Part shown: positions 17,649-26,645 of the stretch, in pieces
Numbering within the stretch: position 1 is the stretch's first letter
Layout of the letters: the number at the start of each line of letters is the position of its first letter
Program-made: the position numbers and the translations under genes
Origin: Streptomyces sp. SJL17-4
GTDB lineage: Bacteria > Actinomycetota > Actinomycetes > Streptomycetales > Streptomycetaceae
DNA: 64,000 bases
Direction of reading: 5' to 3'
NCBI RefSeq assembly: GCF_036826855.1
Contig: NZ_CP104578.1
Span: 930,001-994,000 of the forward strand
Notes under the pieces: generated by a model
Told to the model about the DNA's origin: nothing
What the model saw: only the letters and a program-made list of their open reading frames with translations
The model's database searches: none

Positions 17649-19700
17649 TCATCGGTTGCCCGGGAAGCGGGCGACCTTCGCGATGTAGCCCGCTGACAGT
17701 TCCTCGTCGGGTTCCTCGGCGAGGGCGACGGCGGTCGCCAGGACGGCGTCCCGCAGCCGCTCGTCGGCGGCGAGCGGTACGTGCAGGCTCAGCAGGTTGC
17801 GGCCGCGCGGCGGGGCCGGCTCGGCGGGGAAGGAGACCTCGGACTCGACGAGCATCTCGGTGGGCAGCAGGGGGTCGTCGGTGGCGCCCGGACGGCGTTC
17901 GACCAGGCCGAGCCGGCCGAAGTCCTTCACCATGGCGTTGATGGTGGCCTTGTAGGGCGAGGGCAGCCAGCGGTCCCAGGGGGCCCGCCGGTAGAACGCC
18001 GCGAGCCGCTCCTCGCGCGGGCGCGTGGTGTCGACGGCGATCAGATAGTCCTCCTCCGTGAGGACGTGGTTGGGCACCCGGGCGGGCCAGAACGTCGGCA
18101 GGTACGGGTCGTACCGGCGTTCGTAGCCGGAGCGGCAGCTCGCGGTGTCCGTCTGCCAGGGGACGGCCATCCAGCGAGTCAGGTCGCCGGGGCCTTGGGC
18201 GTACAGCGGCCCGCCGTACGCCAGAGCGGTCTTCGGGGTGAGCACCTTGCCGTAGGAGCGCTCCGGACCGCTCCGCGGGCGGATGCGGAACGGCGCGCTG
18301 TACAGCGTGGTGTGGCGCATCGGCCAGGTGATCTCGCAGCCTGGATGGAAAGCGTCGGCGAGGCAGAAGGACAGGGCCGCGCGGTCGAGGGCGGCGGGGC
18401 GGACGGCGAGCGGCAGCCGGTCGAGTTCCGTGGGTGTGGCGTCGGGACCGGGGACGTGGTCGGGGACGAAGTCGCCGCGGGTCCAGCGCTCCAGCAGCCG
18501 TGTCTGGAGCGGGGAGAGGGCCAGGTGCTGGCGTGCGGAGACGGGGGGCAGGCTCATCGCGTCGCCGTAGACGGGCGGCCAGGGAATCGGTGACGTGCCG
18601 TCCCGGTCCGGGTCGCGCATGGTCTTCGAGATCTGTCGGCGCAGCTCCTCGCGGCGCGCGCTGGGGTCGGCGAGGGCGGCCAGCAGGTCGGGGGCGAGGA
18701 AGTGTTCGCGTCCGTCGTGTCCGAACAGGGTGGCCAGGCCCTGGTTGACCCATTGCAGGTCGCACAGGCGTCGCAGGATGGGCAGGATGTCGTGCGTGAA
18801 GGAGACCTGCTCCGGTTCGGGGAGCACTCCGGCCGTGGTGAACGCGTCGCGGAGGAGGTCGTACAGCGTGCGCACGGACTTCAGCTCGGGCGCGTAGTTG
18901 GGCGGGCCGACCACCACCCAGGCCGGTTCGACGTGCAGCTCGCGGCCGTCGACACGGACTTCGGCGGTGACCGGGCCGTCGGAGATGTCGTCGTACCAGC
19001 CGTCGTTGTTGGCGAAGTCGTCGGCCTCCTTCGCATCCACGGACTCGGCGACGCCTCGCCCGCCGACGAAGATCAGCCGCCCTGCCCCGTCGGTGCGCAG
19101 CTCGCCGAGGTAGACCGGGATGTCGAGGAACGTCCCTGTGTCGAAACGCAGTTCGGGGCCGCCGGAATGGCCGGGGCCCTGCACGGAGCGGGGGCCGGGG
19201 TCGATGACGAGCCTGCGGCGGTCCGCACCGGCGACCAGCGGGTTGCGGAGTTGGCTTTCGGCCGCCTGGGCGGCCTCAGGGATGTCCAGGGCCAGCTGGA
19301 ACTGGTACCAGTCGGCCTTCTTGTTGGCGACATGCGCGGTCCAGCGCACCTCGGCGTTGTCCGCGGTGAGCTCGGCCACCGGCTCCCCGGCCGCGTTGTA
19401 GCCGTAGATCCGGAACCGGGCCGCCTGCCGCTTCAGGGCGCCGGTCTCGTCCTTGTACGACCCGGTGGGCAGCGGGGGCTCGTCGTCGGTCTCGGGGGCG
19501 AGGAAGAACCCGTCGGGGCTGTCGCCGACCCGGGCGACGCCGATCGCGGGGTGGATGGCGGCCCGCACGATCCGGGTGTCGTGCACCGGCGGCTCGGTGG
19601 ACGGGGGCTGGGCAGGGTCGGGTTCGCCGGCCGGAATGCCGTTGGCGTGGTTGTCGTTCTCGGAAGGTCCGGAGGACGAGGAAGCAGAAGTGACGGCCAT
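17649..19700 (-). CDS. LodA/GoxA-type cysteine tryptophylquinone-dependent amino-acid oxidase
   Basis: 683 aa, the usual length for LodA-like proteins. AIHPAIGVARVGDSPDGFF (about residue 48) and VVVGPPNYAPELKSVRTLYDLL (about 265) are family landmarks. The expected cofactor pair is visible: Cys455 in FHPGCEITW and Trp515 in MAVPWQTD, 60 residues apart, close to the spacing of the LodA pair (Cys516/Trp581, recalled). These enzymes oxidatively deaminate an amino acid (Lys or Gly in known cases), releasing aldehyde, ammonia and H2O2. The N-terminal 40 residues are disordered. It starts a new segment of the cluster after a 159-base gap. Confidence 0.85.
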   Translation of the reverse strand: MAVTSASSSSGPSENDNHANGIPAGEPDPAQPPSTEPPVHDTRIVRAAIHPAIGVARVGDSPDGFFLAPETDDEPPLPTGSYKDETGALKRQAARFRIYGYNAAGEPVAELTADNAEVRWTAHVANKKADWYQFQLALDIPEAAQAAESQLRNPLVAGADRRRLVIDPGPRSVQGPGHSGGPELRFDTGTFLDIPVYLGELRTDGAGRLIFVGGRGVAESVDAKEADDFANNDGWYDDISDGPVTAEVRVDGRELHVEPAWVVVGPPNYAPELKSVRTLYDLLRDAFTTAGVLPEPEQVSFTHDILPILRRLCDLQWVNQGLATLFGHDGREHFLAPDLLAALADPSARREELRRQISKTMRDPDRDGTSPIPWPPVYGDAMSLPPVSARQHLALSPLQTRLLERWTRGDFVPDHVPGPDATPTELDRLPLAVRPAALDRAALSFCLADAFHPGCEITWPMRHTTLYSAPFRIRPRSGPERSYGKVLTPKTALAYGGPLYAQGPGDLTRWMAVPWQTDTASCRSGYERRYDPYLPTFWPARVPNHVLTEEDYLIAVDTTRPREERLAAFYRRAPWDRWLPSPYKATINAMVKDFGRLGLVERRPGATDDPLLPTEMLVESEVSFPAEPAPPRGRNLLSLHVPLAADERLRDAVLATAVALAEEPDEELSAGYIAKVARFPGNR

Positions 19701-19859
19701 GGCTCGATCTCCCGCGATGCGGCGCTACCGGGGTCTGCTGCGGTGCACAGGGCTCGTGGAGCGTTGTGCGGGGGTGCGTCGTCCGTACAGTTCCATGCTG
19801 ACAAACAAGCATGTGACGCGCGACCGAAGGACGGGCCCGCACCCCTCACGCAGGGGCGG

Positions 19860-20897
19860 TCACGCGTCGGCGCCCCGGGGGGCCCCATCGCCCCGGTGCA
19901 GGGGGACCCGCCGTCGGCAGGCGTCCGCCTCGTGCTGCCACGAAGGGGACGCGAATGCCTGCGGATAGAGCTGGGCGCAGGTGGCGAGGTGGGCGTGGAA
20001 GGCCGTGCGCAGGCGGGTTGTGTAGTGGGTGGACACGGGGCCCTGCGGTGCCCCGTTGGCCATGGCGTGGATGGAGGCCGCGGCAAGGATGGCAGTACGC
20101 AGCGCCTGGGCCGTTCCGGTGCCGCTGAGCGGGTCGTAGCGGATCGCACCGGCACCCACCAGGATCCGGCCGGGCGCCACCGGGGTGTGGTGCAGGCGCG
20201 GGGCGGCGGGGAGGGCGACGGCGATCTCGGGAGCGTGCCGCAGGGCGGGGGCCAGAGCCGATCCCGCGAGCAGCCTCTCCAGCAGCTCTGTCGGGCGGGT
20301 GGCCGGGCCGGGGATCATGGCTTGGAGGAGGGCGCGCCCACAGCCCAGTGGGGTCAGGTGCAGCCACGCCAGTTCGGTGCAGACGAGCCGAGCGGTGGTC
20401 TCGTCCGTGCCGGGCACCAGCGGGGCCTCCCCGGCCAGGAGGTGGCGCCGCCCGGCCGTCCAGTGACCGGAGGATCCAGCGGCCGTGACGGTCCACCGCG
20501 GTGGGCCGGGCGGCTCGGAGAAGGCGTCAGGGTACCGGGCGGCGAGGCGAGCGAGCAGGCGTTCGGTGAGGCGGGCGCCGTCCACGACAGTGGCCGGCTG
20601 GGGCAGGCGCCGACCGATCGGGCCGGCGCCGGGCCCCCAGCAGACCTGGCGGTGAGTCAGATCGTGGCAGTCCGCCAGCGGAGCACGGCCCCACAGGGAG
20701 TGCAACAGGTTCAGCGTGAGTTCGTTGAGCAGCAGCGGGCGGGGGCCCGCCGTCGGCCCGGACGACCGGAGACGGACCCGGTGACCGCGGGCGAGCAGCA
20801 GCCAGGCGCAGGTCAATTCCGCCAGTCCCGAGCCGGCGATCTCCACGGCCTCGGAGGCGGTGGACACGCCGGACGCCTGGGACACCGGGGATGTCAT
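19860..20897 (-). CDS. Second flavoprotein of the cluster (LodB-like, divergent)
   Basis: 345 aa. The N-terminus VEIAGSGLAELTCAWLLLARGHRVRL is a degenerate Rossmann dinucleotide motif (GSGLAE instead of GxGxxG), and RILVGAGAIRYDPLSGTGTAQALR matches the second FAD motif of halogenase-like flavoproteins (GDAAxxxDPLSGxG) with GA in place of GD. It is shorter than its neighbour at 16448. Its ATG overlaps the stop of the ferritin-like gene (ATGA). It is likely a maturation factor for one of the cluster proteins; the altered motifs leave its FAD activity uncertain. Confidence 0.65.
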   Translation of the reverse strand: MTSPVSQASGVSTASEAVEIAGSGLAELTCAWLLLARGHRVRLRSSGPTAGPRPLLLNELTLNLLHSLWGRAPLADCHDLTHRQVCWGPGAGPIGRRLPQPATVVDGARLTERLLARLAARYPDAFSEPPGPPRWTVTAAGSSGHWTAGRRHLLAGEAPLVPGTDETTARLVCTELAWLHLTPLGCGRALLQAMIPGPATRPTELLERLLAGSALAPALRHAPEIAVALPAAPRLHHTPVAPGRILVGAGAIRYDPLSGTGTAQALRTAILAAASIHAMANGAPQGPVSTHYTTRLRTAFHAHLATCAQLYPQAFASPSWQHEADACRRRVPLHRGDGAPRGADA

Positions 20898-22792
20898 CGC
20901 AGACTGCACGCCGCGACCAAGGCCCGTGCTCCCTCCTCTTGACGGTCCAACTGCTCCTGGAGGCCGCCGTCCGCGAGCGAGCGGATGGACCGCACCGCCT
21001 CGCTGACGGCCCGCGCGATGGCCCGGGGCGCCTGCCCGTCCGACAACGCCGGGGAAGGCGCGGCGAACCGGGGTGCCACTCCGCGTGCGGCGAGCCGGTG
21101 GTTGAGCTCGTGAAGGTTCTGCATGGACCGCACCGCCTGCGCCCTCAGGAGTCCTCCTGCGCTGTCCCCCGCCTCCATCGTGACGCGCAACGCGCCCAGT
21201 ACCATGGCGTAGTTGAGGTCCGAGAGGCGGAGCAGCTCCCTGTGCAGCGTGTCGTTCGGGGGCGCCAGCGGACGCAGGTAGCTGTCCGGGTCCAGACCGG
21301 CCAGATGCCCCCGGATCGCCGTGAACCGGTAGTAGTGGTCGTCGCCCTCGTCGATGATGAGCTTGATCAGGTGGGCCAGCCGTTCGGCCTGGGGGAAGGC
21401 GCTCGGGTTCTTCATGATGGTGTGGTGCAGCCGTACGTACATCCCGTCGATGCCGTCCGGGTCGACCTGGGCGCTCGGTTTCTCGACCGCGATGAACCAC
21501 TCCAGCTGCTCGGGCGTGAGCCGCTCCAGCTTGAATCGGTGACCGGTCTGCCGCTGGATGACGAAGTCGTCCGCGGGCCGGTCGAGTTGGAGAGGACGCC
21601 CCAGCACCCCGAGGATCTCGTTGACCCACCGCAGATGGCGCATCTCGTCCTCGGCCACCCCGAAGATCTCCTGCGCGGCCGCGAAGACGCGCCGGACCGG
21701 GGCGTTGTCGGGGGTTGTCCCGGGCAGGGTCATCGGGGCGTCGAGCGAGTAGTGGGCGTAGAGGTATTCGAGGCAGAGCGCGTGCTCGACGGTCGCGAGG
21801 CGGGTCAGTTCCTCGATGACGTCCTGCGGCTTCATCAGGGGAAGGTCGAGCGGGGCGGGCACGCCCAAGGCGTCGTCCTCGCGTCCGTTGAGGACTACGG
21901 GGAGCACGTTCCAGTTCATGATCAGTTCGGGGTGGTCGATTTCGAGCGGCCCGCGCTCCAGGATGGTGGTCAGATCCGGGGCGGGCGGGACGGTGGTGCG
22001 GTCGCGGCGCTGGAAGTTGAGGTTGCGGTACTCGCCGCCGGAGGTGGCGGAGATGTCGGGTTTGGAGGCGGCCCAGTAGTAGCAGCCGCACTCGCGGAAG
22101 TCGTACTGCCAGGGGGCGCACAGGCTACGGGTCAGGTCGCCGGGCTCGTACACGTCCGGTTCGATGACTCCGTCCTGGTCCAGGTAGTCGGCCCGCTCGG
22201 CGGTCAGGATGGCCACTTCCAGCACGCCGGCGTCGTCGCGCTGCACCCCGCTTCGGCCCCGCGTCCGCCAGCTGTTGAGGCCACCGGGCACCCAGAAGGC
22301 GCCAGGTGACCGGATGCCGGAGCCGCGGCCGACGACGATGGAGATCGCCCCCGGCAGCAGGTCGTGCACCCGGCGCCACATCCCCGGGCCGTCCAGGTCG
22401 ACCGCGTGGAAGACCGGTGCCTCGTCCTCTTCCTGGTCCACGGTGGTACGCCCGCACACGGCCCACAGGTGCAGCCGCTGTTCGTCGTCCCCCGCGCTGT
22501 CGCCCAGGTCGGCGTCGGAGATGCCCTGCTCCTCGGCAACACCACCCTTGACGGCGAGCAGACGGGATCCGGTGTCGTGGTGGAAGTCGAAGAGGAGCCC
22601 GCGGAAGAAGGCCTTGTCAAGGTTTCGCTGGTCGAACTCCAATCCGGGGAAGCAGTTGTCGACACCGCTTTCGGGGCGGGAGCCGGACGGGTTGCCGCGC
22701 ACCACGTGCGCGGCACGGGCGGTGAGGTTGCGGGGGAAGATCTTTCCCTCGGGCGTGGAGAGGCCGGCGTTCCCGGGGGTCGGCTGGTTCAT
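20894..22792 (-). CDS. VioB/RebD-like ferritin-fold protein with LodA-like CAPWQ motif
   Basis: 632 aa. Residues about 325-560 form the ferritin-like domain of the iminophenyl-pyruvate dimer synthase family (TVEHALCLEYLYAHYSL near 334, EDEMRHLRWVNEILG near 380, IIDEGDDHYYRF near 470), with Glu/His residues suited to a dimetal site. The N-terminal half carries LCAPWQYDFRECGCYYW (about 224-240), reminiscent of the AVPWQ segment that holds the quinone Trp in LodA proteins. AAGGAGCC precedes the ATG at 22792. It sits between the radical SAM gene and a flavoprotein, 16 bases from the former. It could be a substrate of maturation or an oxygen-using maturase. Confidence 0.65.
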   Translation of the reverse strand: MNQPTPGNAGLSTPEGKIFPRNLTARAAHVVRGNPSGSRPESGVDNCFPGLEFDQRNLDKAFFRGLLFDFHHDTGSRLLAVKGGVAEEQGISDADLGDSAGDDEQRLHLWAVCGRTTVDQEEDEAPVFHAVDLDGPGMWRRVHDLLPGAISIVVGRGSGIRSPGAFWVPGGLNSWRTRGRSGVQRDDAGVLEVAILTAERADYLDQDGVIEPDVYEPGDLTRSLCAPWQYDFRECGCYYWAASKPDISATSGGEYRNLNFQRRDRTTVPPAPDLTTILERGPLEIDHPELIMNWNVLPVVLNGREDDALGVPAPLDLPLMKPQDVIEELTRLATVEHALCLEYLYAHYSLDAPMTLPGTTPDNAPVRRVFAAAQEIFGVAEDEMRHLRWVNEILGVLGRPLQLDRPADDFVIQRQTGHRFKLERLTPEQLEWFIAVEKPSAQVDPDGIDGMYVRLHHTIMKNPSAFPQAERLAHLIKLIIDEGDDHYYRFTAIRGHLAGLDPDSYLRPLAPPNDTLHRELLRLSDLNYAMVLGALRVTMEAGDSAGGLLRAQAVRSMQNLHELNHRLAARGVAPRFAAPSPALSDGQAPRAIARAVSEAVRSIRSLADGGLQEQLDRQEEGARALVAACSLR

Positions 22793-22808
22793 GGTCGGCT
22801 CCTTCAGG

Positions 22809-24266
22809 TCAACGGGCGAGGGCGGCCGGGTCGCTCGGCAGGTCGGATACGGGCGGCAGCGCGAAGAACTCCGGCGCTGCCTGCGCAAGTTCGACGTAGG
22901 CGCGCAGACAGAAGTCGAGCCAGCCGCGGATGTAGTCACAGCCGGGCCGGCCGCGTCGGCTGACCTCGTGGTAGCAGCCACCGCCGCACAGGTAGCGGGC
23001 CCAGCAGGACCGGCACGGCTCGGCACGGTCCACGTGCCGGGTGGCCAGGTGGCGTTCCCGGGCGGCCCGGTCGGGTCCGTCGGCCAGCGAGCCCATGGCG
23101 AAGGCGGGGTCGTCGACCAGGCGGTGACAGGCGTAGAGGCCGCCTTCGGCGGAGGCGCTGAGGTAACCGGCGCCGGCGCCGCACGGGTAGGGCCGGTGGC
23201 CGCCCGTGTGGAGTTCGTACATCGCGGTCTGGAAGTTCCCGAACGGGTAGGGGTGGCCCGCCGACAGCTCGCGCAGCGCCTGCTCGCCGCACTCGACCAT
23301 CCCGTCGAGGAAACCGGTGAAGGCGGTGGTGTCGATCTCGTACGCCGGATCCGGCGCGCTCACCACTGCCGCGAAACCCACCTCGTCGAAGCCCAGGCCG
23401 ATCCCGTGCTCCAGGATGTCCGGCAGCCGCCCCGTGTACGGCGTCACGCTGACCCTGGCCGACAAGTGCCGGGGCCGCCCGTGGCGTTCCAGCACGGCCA
23501 GTCCGGTGCGGAGTCGGTCGTAGGCGCTGCCGCCGCCGGGTGCCCGGCGCAGTGCGTCGTGCCCGACGCGGTCGCCGTCCAGGCTGACGGCCACGGTGAA
23601 GGGGTGGGCTGCGAACAGTTCGGCGTCCGCGGGCCGGACGGTGGTCAGGTTGGTGGTGAGGGCGAAGCGGACCGCGTGCCCGGTGTCCTCGCCTGCCCGG
23701 ACCGCGTACCGGACCACCTCGTGGACCAGGTCCCGGGCGAGCAGGGGTTCGCCGCCCATGAAGCCGACCACGACCCCGGCTCCGGGGGCGGCCTCCGCGA
23801 GCAGTCGATCCACGGCGGCGAAGGCGGTCTCGCGGGGCATGGCCCGGGCGGAACCGCCGAAGCGGCCCTCGTCGGCGTAGCAGTGACCGCAGCTGAGGTT
23901 GCAGGCCTGCATCACGTTGAGCGACAGCGAGGACAGGGGCGGTACCTCGGCGGGGGTGCCGTCGATACGCGGGGCGGGCAGTCCGGGCTCGGCGCCCCAC
24001 AGGGGAAGGCCCAGGTCGGCGGCGAGGGCGGTGTCCTCCGCGGGCGTGTGTGCGGTGGTCGTCCAGCGCTCCAGCCGGGCGGCGGTGGCTTCCGGCAGGT
24101 CGTAGATCCGGCTGCCGTCGGCGAGGAACAGGTGGGTGCCGTGGGCGCTGCGGAAGACCCGGGTCTCGGCGCCGAGGCCGCGCGGCCCGGATGCCGGCTC
24201 CGTCTCCGGTTCCGGCTCCGGCTCCGGCTCCGGTGGGCGGCGCCCGATCTGCAACAGCACGCTCAT
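22809..24266 (-). CDS. Radical SAM enzyme with SPASM domain (peptide/protein maturase)
   Basis: 485 aa. CNLSCGHCYADEG (about residue 118) is the CxxxCxxC cluster motif, and GFMGGEPLL (about 168) is the SAM-binding GGE motif. The C-terminal part has SPASM-type cysteines (YPCGAGAG, GLYACHRL, then CRSCWARYLCGGGC near 415), which bind auxiliary 4Fe-4S clusters. Such enzymes modify ribosomal peptides or proteins; QhpD, for instance, crosslinks the quinohemoprotein amine dehydrogenase subunit. The N-terminus has an (EP)n-rich spacer. GGAGGAG precedes the ATG, which overlaps the upstream stop (ATGA). Confidence 0.85.
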   Translation of the reverse strand: MSVLLQIGRRPPEPEPEPEPETEPASGPRGLGAETRVFRSAHGTHLFLADGSRIYDLPEATAARLERWTTTAHTPAEDTALAADLGLPLWGAEPGLPAPRIDGTPAEVPPLSSLSLNVMQACNLSCGHCYADEGRFGGSARAMPRETAFAAVDRLLAEAAPGAGVVVGFMGGEPLLARDLVHEVVRYAVRAGEDTGHAVRFALTTNLTTVRPADAELFAAHPFTVAVSLDGDRVGHDALRRAPGGGSAYDRLRTGLAVLERHGRPRHLSARVSVTPYTGRLPDILEHGIGLGFDEVGFAAVVSAPDPAYEIDTTAFTGFLDGMVECGEQALRELSAGHPYPFGNFQTAMYELHTGGHRPYPCGAGAGYLSASAEGGLYACHRLVDDPAFAMGSLADGPDRAARERHLATRHVDRAEPCRSCWARYLCGGGCYHEVSRRGRPGCDYIRGWLDFCLRAYVELAQAAPEFFALPPVSDLPSDPAALAR

Positions 24267-25687
24267 GTGCCCTCCTCCACGGTCTCGCGCAGCGAACTGA
24301 CCCAGCCCGCCAGCAGGTCGTACTGGCGGCGCGTCAGGTGCATGGGGTAGGCGTCGGAGCCGCGTACCGCGACCGGCATGCGACGGTCGTGCCACCGCTG
24401 CTCTTCCACCGGAGTCCTGATGACCTGCCGGAGGAGTTCGGGCCGTTCCCGGAACAGGTCCTCCAGGAACTCCAGCGCCACGAACCGGCGGTGCCACCGA
24501 CGGCCGCGTTCGGTGAGGGGGAGCGTCACCCCGGGCAGGGGGTCCGGGGGACCGAAGGTCCGTTCCCGGGCCTCGCCCTCGGGCAGGCCCAGGCTGCGGG
24601 CCCTGCGCACGTTCTCCAGGGTCGCGCGGTTGTTCTGCGCGTCCACGTTGACCGCGTCCATGGCCTCCAGAACCCGTTCGAACAGGTCGCGGACCTCCAA
24701 TGCCGTCAGGTCACGGTTCTCGGCGATGTACGCGGGGTCGCTCACCTCTTCCCGCTGGACCCGGTCCGCCAGCCCGTCGGCGAGGGAGGTGAAGGGCCGA
24801 CGATCGGGCGCGAAGTCCGGCGGCGTGACAACGATCCGCGCGCGGGCGGTCAGGCCACCGAGTGTGACGCCGACCAGGCCGTCGCACACGTCGTCGACCA
24901 GACCGAGGCTGACTCCGCCGTCCTCGGGCGTCGAGCCGGCGAAGAGCCCCCCGGGAAAGGTCCGCGCGTCGGTGGCACCGGAGAGGGTGAACTCGCACCA
25001 GGCCGCGTCCGGCGCAAGGAACAACCGGTCTTCGGGCAGGAGGTACCGGCTGGTGCGATCGAGCAGGTTGCTCGGACCGTACACCGCTCCCGTACCGGGC
25101 GTGAAGCGCAGCCGCAGCTCGGGAAACCCACCGCCCGGGCGGGGCAACTGGACGGAGCCGAGCGGAACACCCTCCCCCGGCGGCACGAGGGGCCGGTCCG
25201 CCCCCGCGGGCGACCTCCCCTCCAGCGGTTGCCGCAGATGGTCATTACCCCGCAGTTCGACGGCGGCCTCGATCCGGTCGCCCGGCGAGCCGGTGCACTG
25301 GTACGCCTTGAGGTTGGCGACGCTCACCGTCCACTTCACCTCGGCCAGATCGATGCCGAACTCGGCGAGGACATCAACGGTGATCGGCTCGTCGGTGTGG
25401 CGTCGCCCGTCGACCGACGTCCAGGTGCCGCGCAGCTCGAAGAAGGGGCAGATGGGACGGAAGCCGTTGACGTCCTTGAACCGGACCCGTTCCCCGGGAT
25501 CGGGCTGCCGCTCGGTCAGGGTGCCGTCGCCGGCGACTTCGAAGGTGGGCATGGGCACCACGGTGGTTTTGCCCGTGCCCCGGGGCGACAGGTCGCTTTC
25601 GCCGTAGTGGTAATTGCCGCACGGGGTGGGGGAAGGGCCCAGACGGGCGAAGGCGAGAGGTGGATGGAGCCAGATCCGTTCGATCAC
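24263..25687 (-). CDS. LodA N-domain-like protein lacking an evident quinone site
   Basis: 474 aa from a GTG with GGAG about 10 bases upstream. IWLHPPLAFARLGPSPTPC at the N-terminus and IVVTPPDFAPDRRPFTSLADGL near residue 290 align with the two LodA landmarks (HPAIGVARVG and VVGPPNYAPELKSVRTL). The C-terminal part has no equivalent of FHPGCEITW or AVPWQ, so it probably does not carry cysteine tryptophylquinone itself. It may be a structural partner, a chaperone, or one half of a split quinoprotein whose other half is the CAPWQ-containing ferritin-like protein. It is coupled to the radical SAM gene. Confidence 0.65.
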   Translation of the reverse strand: MIERIWLHPPLAFARLGPSPTPCGNYHYGESDLSPRGTGKTTVVPMPTFEVAGDGTLTERQPDPGERVRFKDVNGFRPICPFFELRGTWTSVDGRRHTDEPITVDVLAEFGIDLAEVKWTVSVANLKAYQCTGSPGDRIEAAVELRGNDHLRQPLEGRSPAGADRPLVPPGEGVPLGSVQLPRPGGGFPELRLRFTPGTGAVYGPSNLLDRTSRYLLPEDRLFLAPDAAWCEFTLSGATDARTFPGGLFAGSTPEDGGVSLGLVDDVCDGLVGVTLGGLTARARIVVTPPDFAPDRRPFTSLADGLADRVQREEVSDPAYIAENRDLTALEVRDLFERVLEAMDAVNVDAQNNRATLENVRRARSLGLPEGEARERTFGPPDPLPGVTLPLTERGRRWHRRFVALEFLEDLFRERPELLRQVIRTPVEEQRWHDRRMPVAVRGSDAYPMHLTRRQYDLLAGWVSSLRETVEEGT

Positions 25688-25724
25688 CGTGAATCTCCAA
25701 TGTTCAATGGACAGCCGGGCTCGT

Positions 25725-26255
25725 TCAGCCGAACACCTCGTCCGGCAGGCAGGGGGAGGCGTCGCGCACGGGCGGTACCGGATACATGCCGCCCGCCCGT
25801 ACGGACAGCAGCCGGTCGGCCGGTGCGTCCGGTCCCGGCTGTCCGCCGAAGTCGAGGCCACCCGGGGCGACGGGCGCCGTTTCGAAGAACTCGTAGCCCT
25901 GGCGGGACACGTGCAGTGAGCCGGGCCGACCCGGACGCGGACCCGGACCCGTCGCACTGGTCGGATTGATCCGGCGCACGTGCGGGGCGGCCGACACCGG
26001 CTCGGATCTGGGCGGCGGCTGGTCGGTGGTTGGTCGGTGGTGAGCTGGAGGAAGCTCCTCGGTGGCGTCGTCGCAGACAACGGCCGGCGCATACGGCGGT
26101 CCGCTGCCGACCGACAGCTGCCCACCCCTCGGCGGACGCGGCGAGCGGAACCTCATCTGCGTCCCGAGCCCCGCCAGGCACTTCGGTGGGGCGTCGCGGA
26201 CGCCGCGCGCCTCGGAGCCGAAGCCCAGCAGGAACTCCAGGTTTCCGCCGGGCAC
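25725..26255 (-). CDS. Small protein preceding the LodA-like/radical SAM genes; candidate substrate
   Basis: The final 90 or so codons (25725-26000) have strong Streptomyces codon bias and read RRINPTSATG ... SRQGYEFFETAPVAPGGLDFGG ... GGMYPVPPVRDASPCLPDEVFG. The true start is unclear: a GTG near 25995 (VSAAPHVRR) is plausible, while the longer form to 26255 passes through less convincing sequence. It ends 38 bases before the LodA-N-domain gene. A short Gly/Pro-rich protein with one Cys near Asp/Glu (PCLPDE), next to a SPASM radical SAM gene, could be a modified substrate. This is inference only. Confidence 0.45.
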   Translation of the reverse strand: MPGGNLEFLLGFGSEARGVRDAPPKCLAGLGTQMRFRSPRPPRGGQLSVGSGPPYAPAVVCDDATEELPPAHHRPTTDQPPPRSEPVSAAPHVRRINPTSATGPGPRPGRPGSLHVSRQGYEFFETAPVAPGGLDFGGQPGPDAPADRLLSVRAGGMYPVPPVRDASPCLPDEVFG

Positions 26256-26510
26256 CGGATGCGACGGTCGATCGCCTTGTTCCCTCGCGCGAGCGGTACA
26301 GGTGGCAGATCGTCGGCCAGTGCGAGAGCGGAGAACGGCATGTCAGCGCCTCTCGAAAGGTGTGGGGGCGTTTCCCGCGCGGTGACGCAGAGTAGTCACT
26401 TCCGTCACCCAGCGTATCGAAGTATCGCGTTGCGCGCTCGGAAGCACGCCTACGCGCCTCCCGGATCACGGCCGGTCACGCTGTGCGGCGGAACCGACGG
26501 CCGCCGACCT

Positions 26511-26624
26511 CAGCAGGTGTACGACACCCATGTCCGGGGCACGGTCCGCACGATGCGGGCTTTCCTGCCCCTGCTCCAGACGGCGGACAGGCCGGCCGTC
26601 GTCGACGTCAGCAGCGCTCGCGGA
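26511..26624 (+). pseudogene. Short-chain dehydrogenase (SDR) fragment
   Basis: Only about 38 codons survive: QQVYDTHVRGTVRTMRAFLPLL ... PAVVDVSSARG. This is the segment of a classical SDR that spans the NVxG loop to the beta-strand before the catalytic Ser. Neither the TGxxxGIG nor the YxxxK part is present nearby. It is a dead remnant, showing that this 0.8-kb interval is decayed DNA. Confidence 0.6.
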
Positions 26625-26645
26625 CCTGTTCACCCGCATGTTCGA

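Noticed and set aside
26153..26341. 62-aa minus-strand ORF starting MPFSALALADDLPP as a leader or precursor peptide of the quinoprotein cluster
   Set aside because: The first 30 residues look plausible, but the frame then becomes Arg/Ser-rich and out of register with the coding-like frame below it; a frameshifted single gene is possible but cannot be shown.
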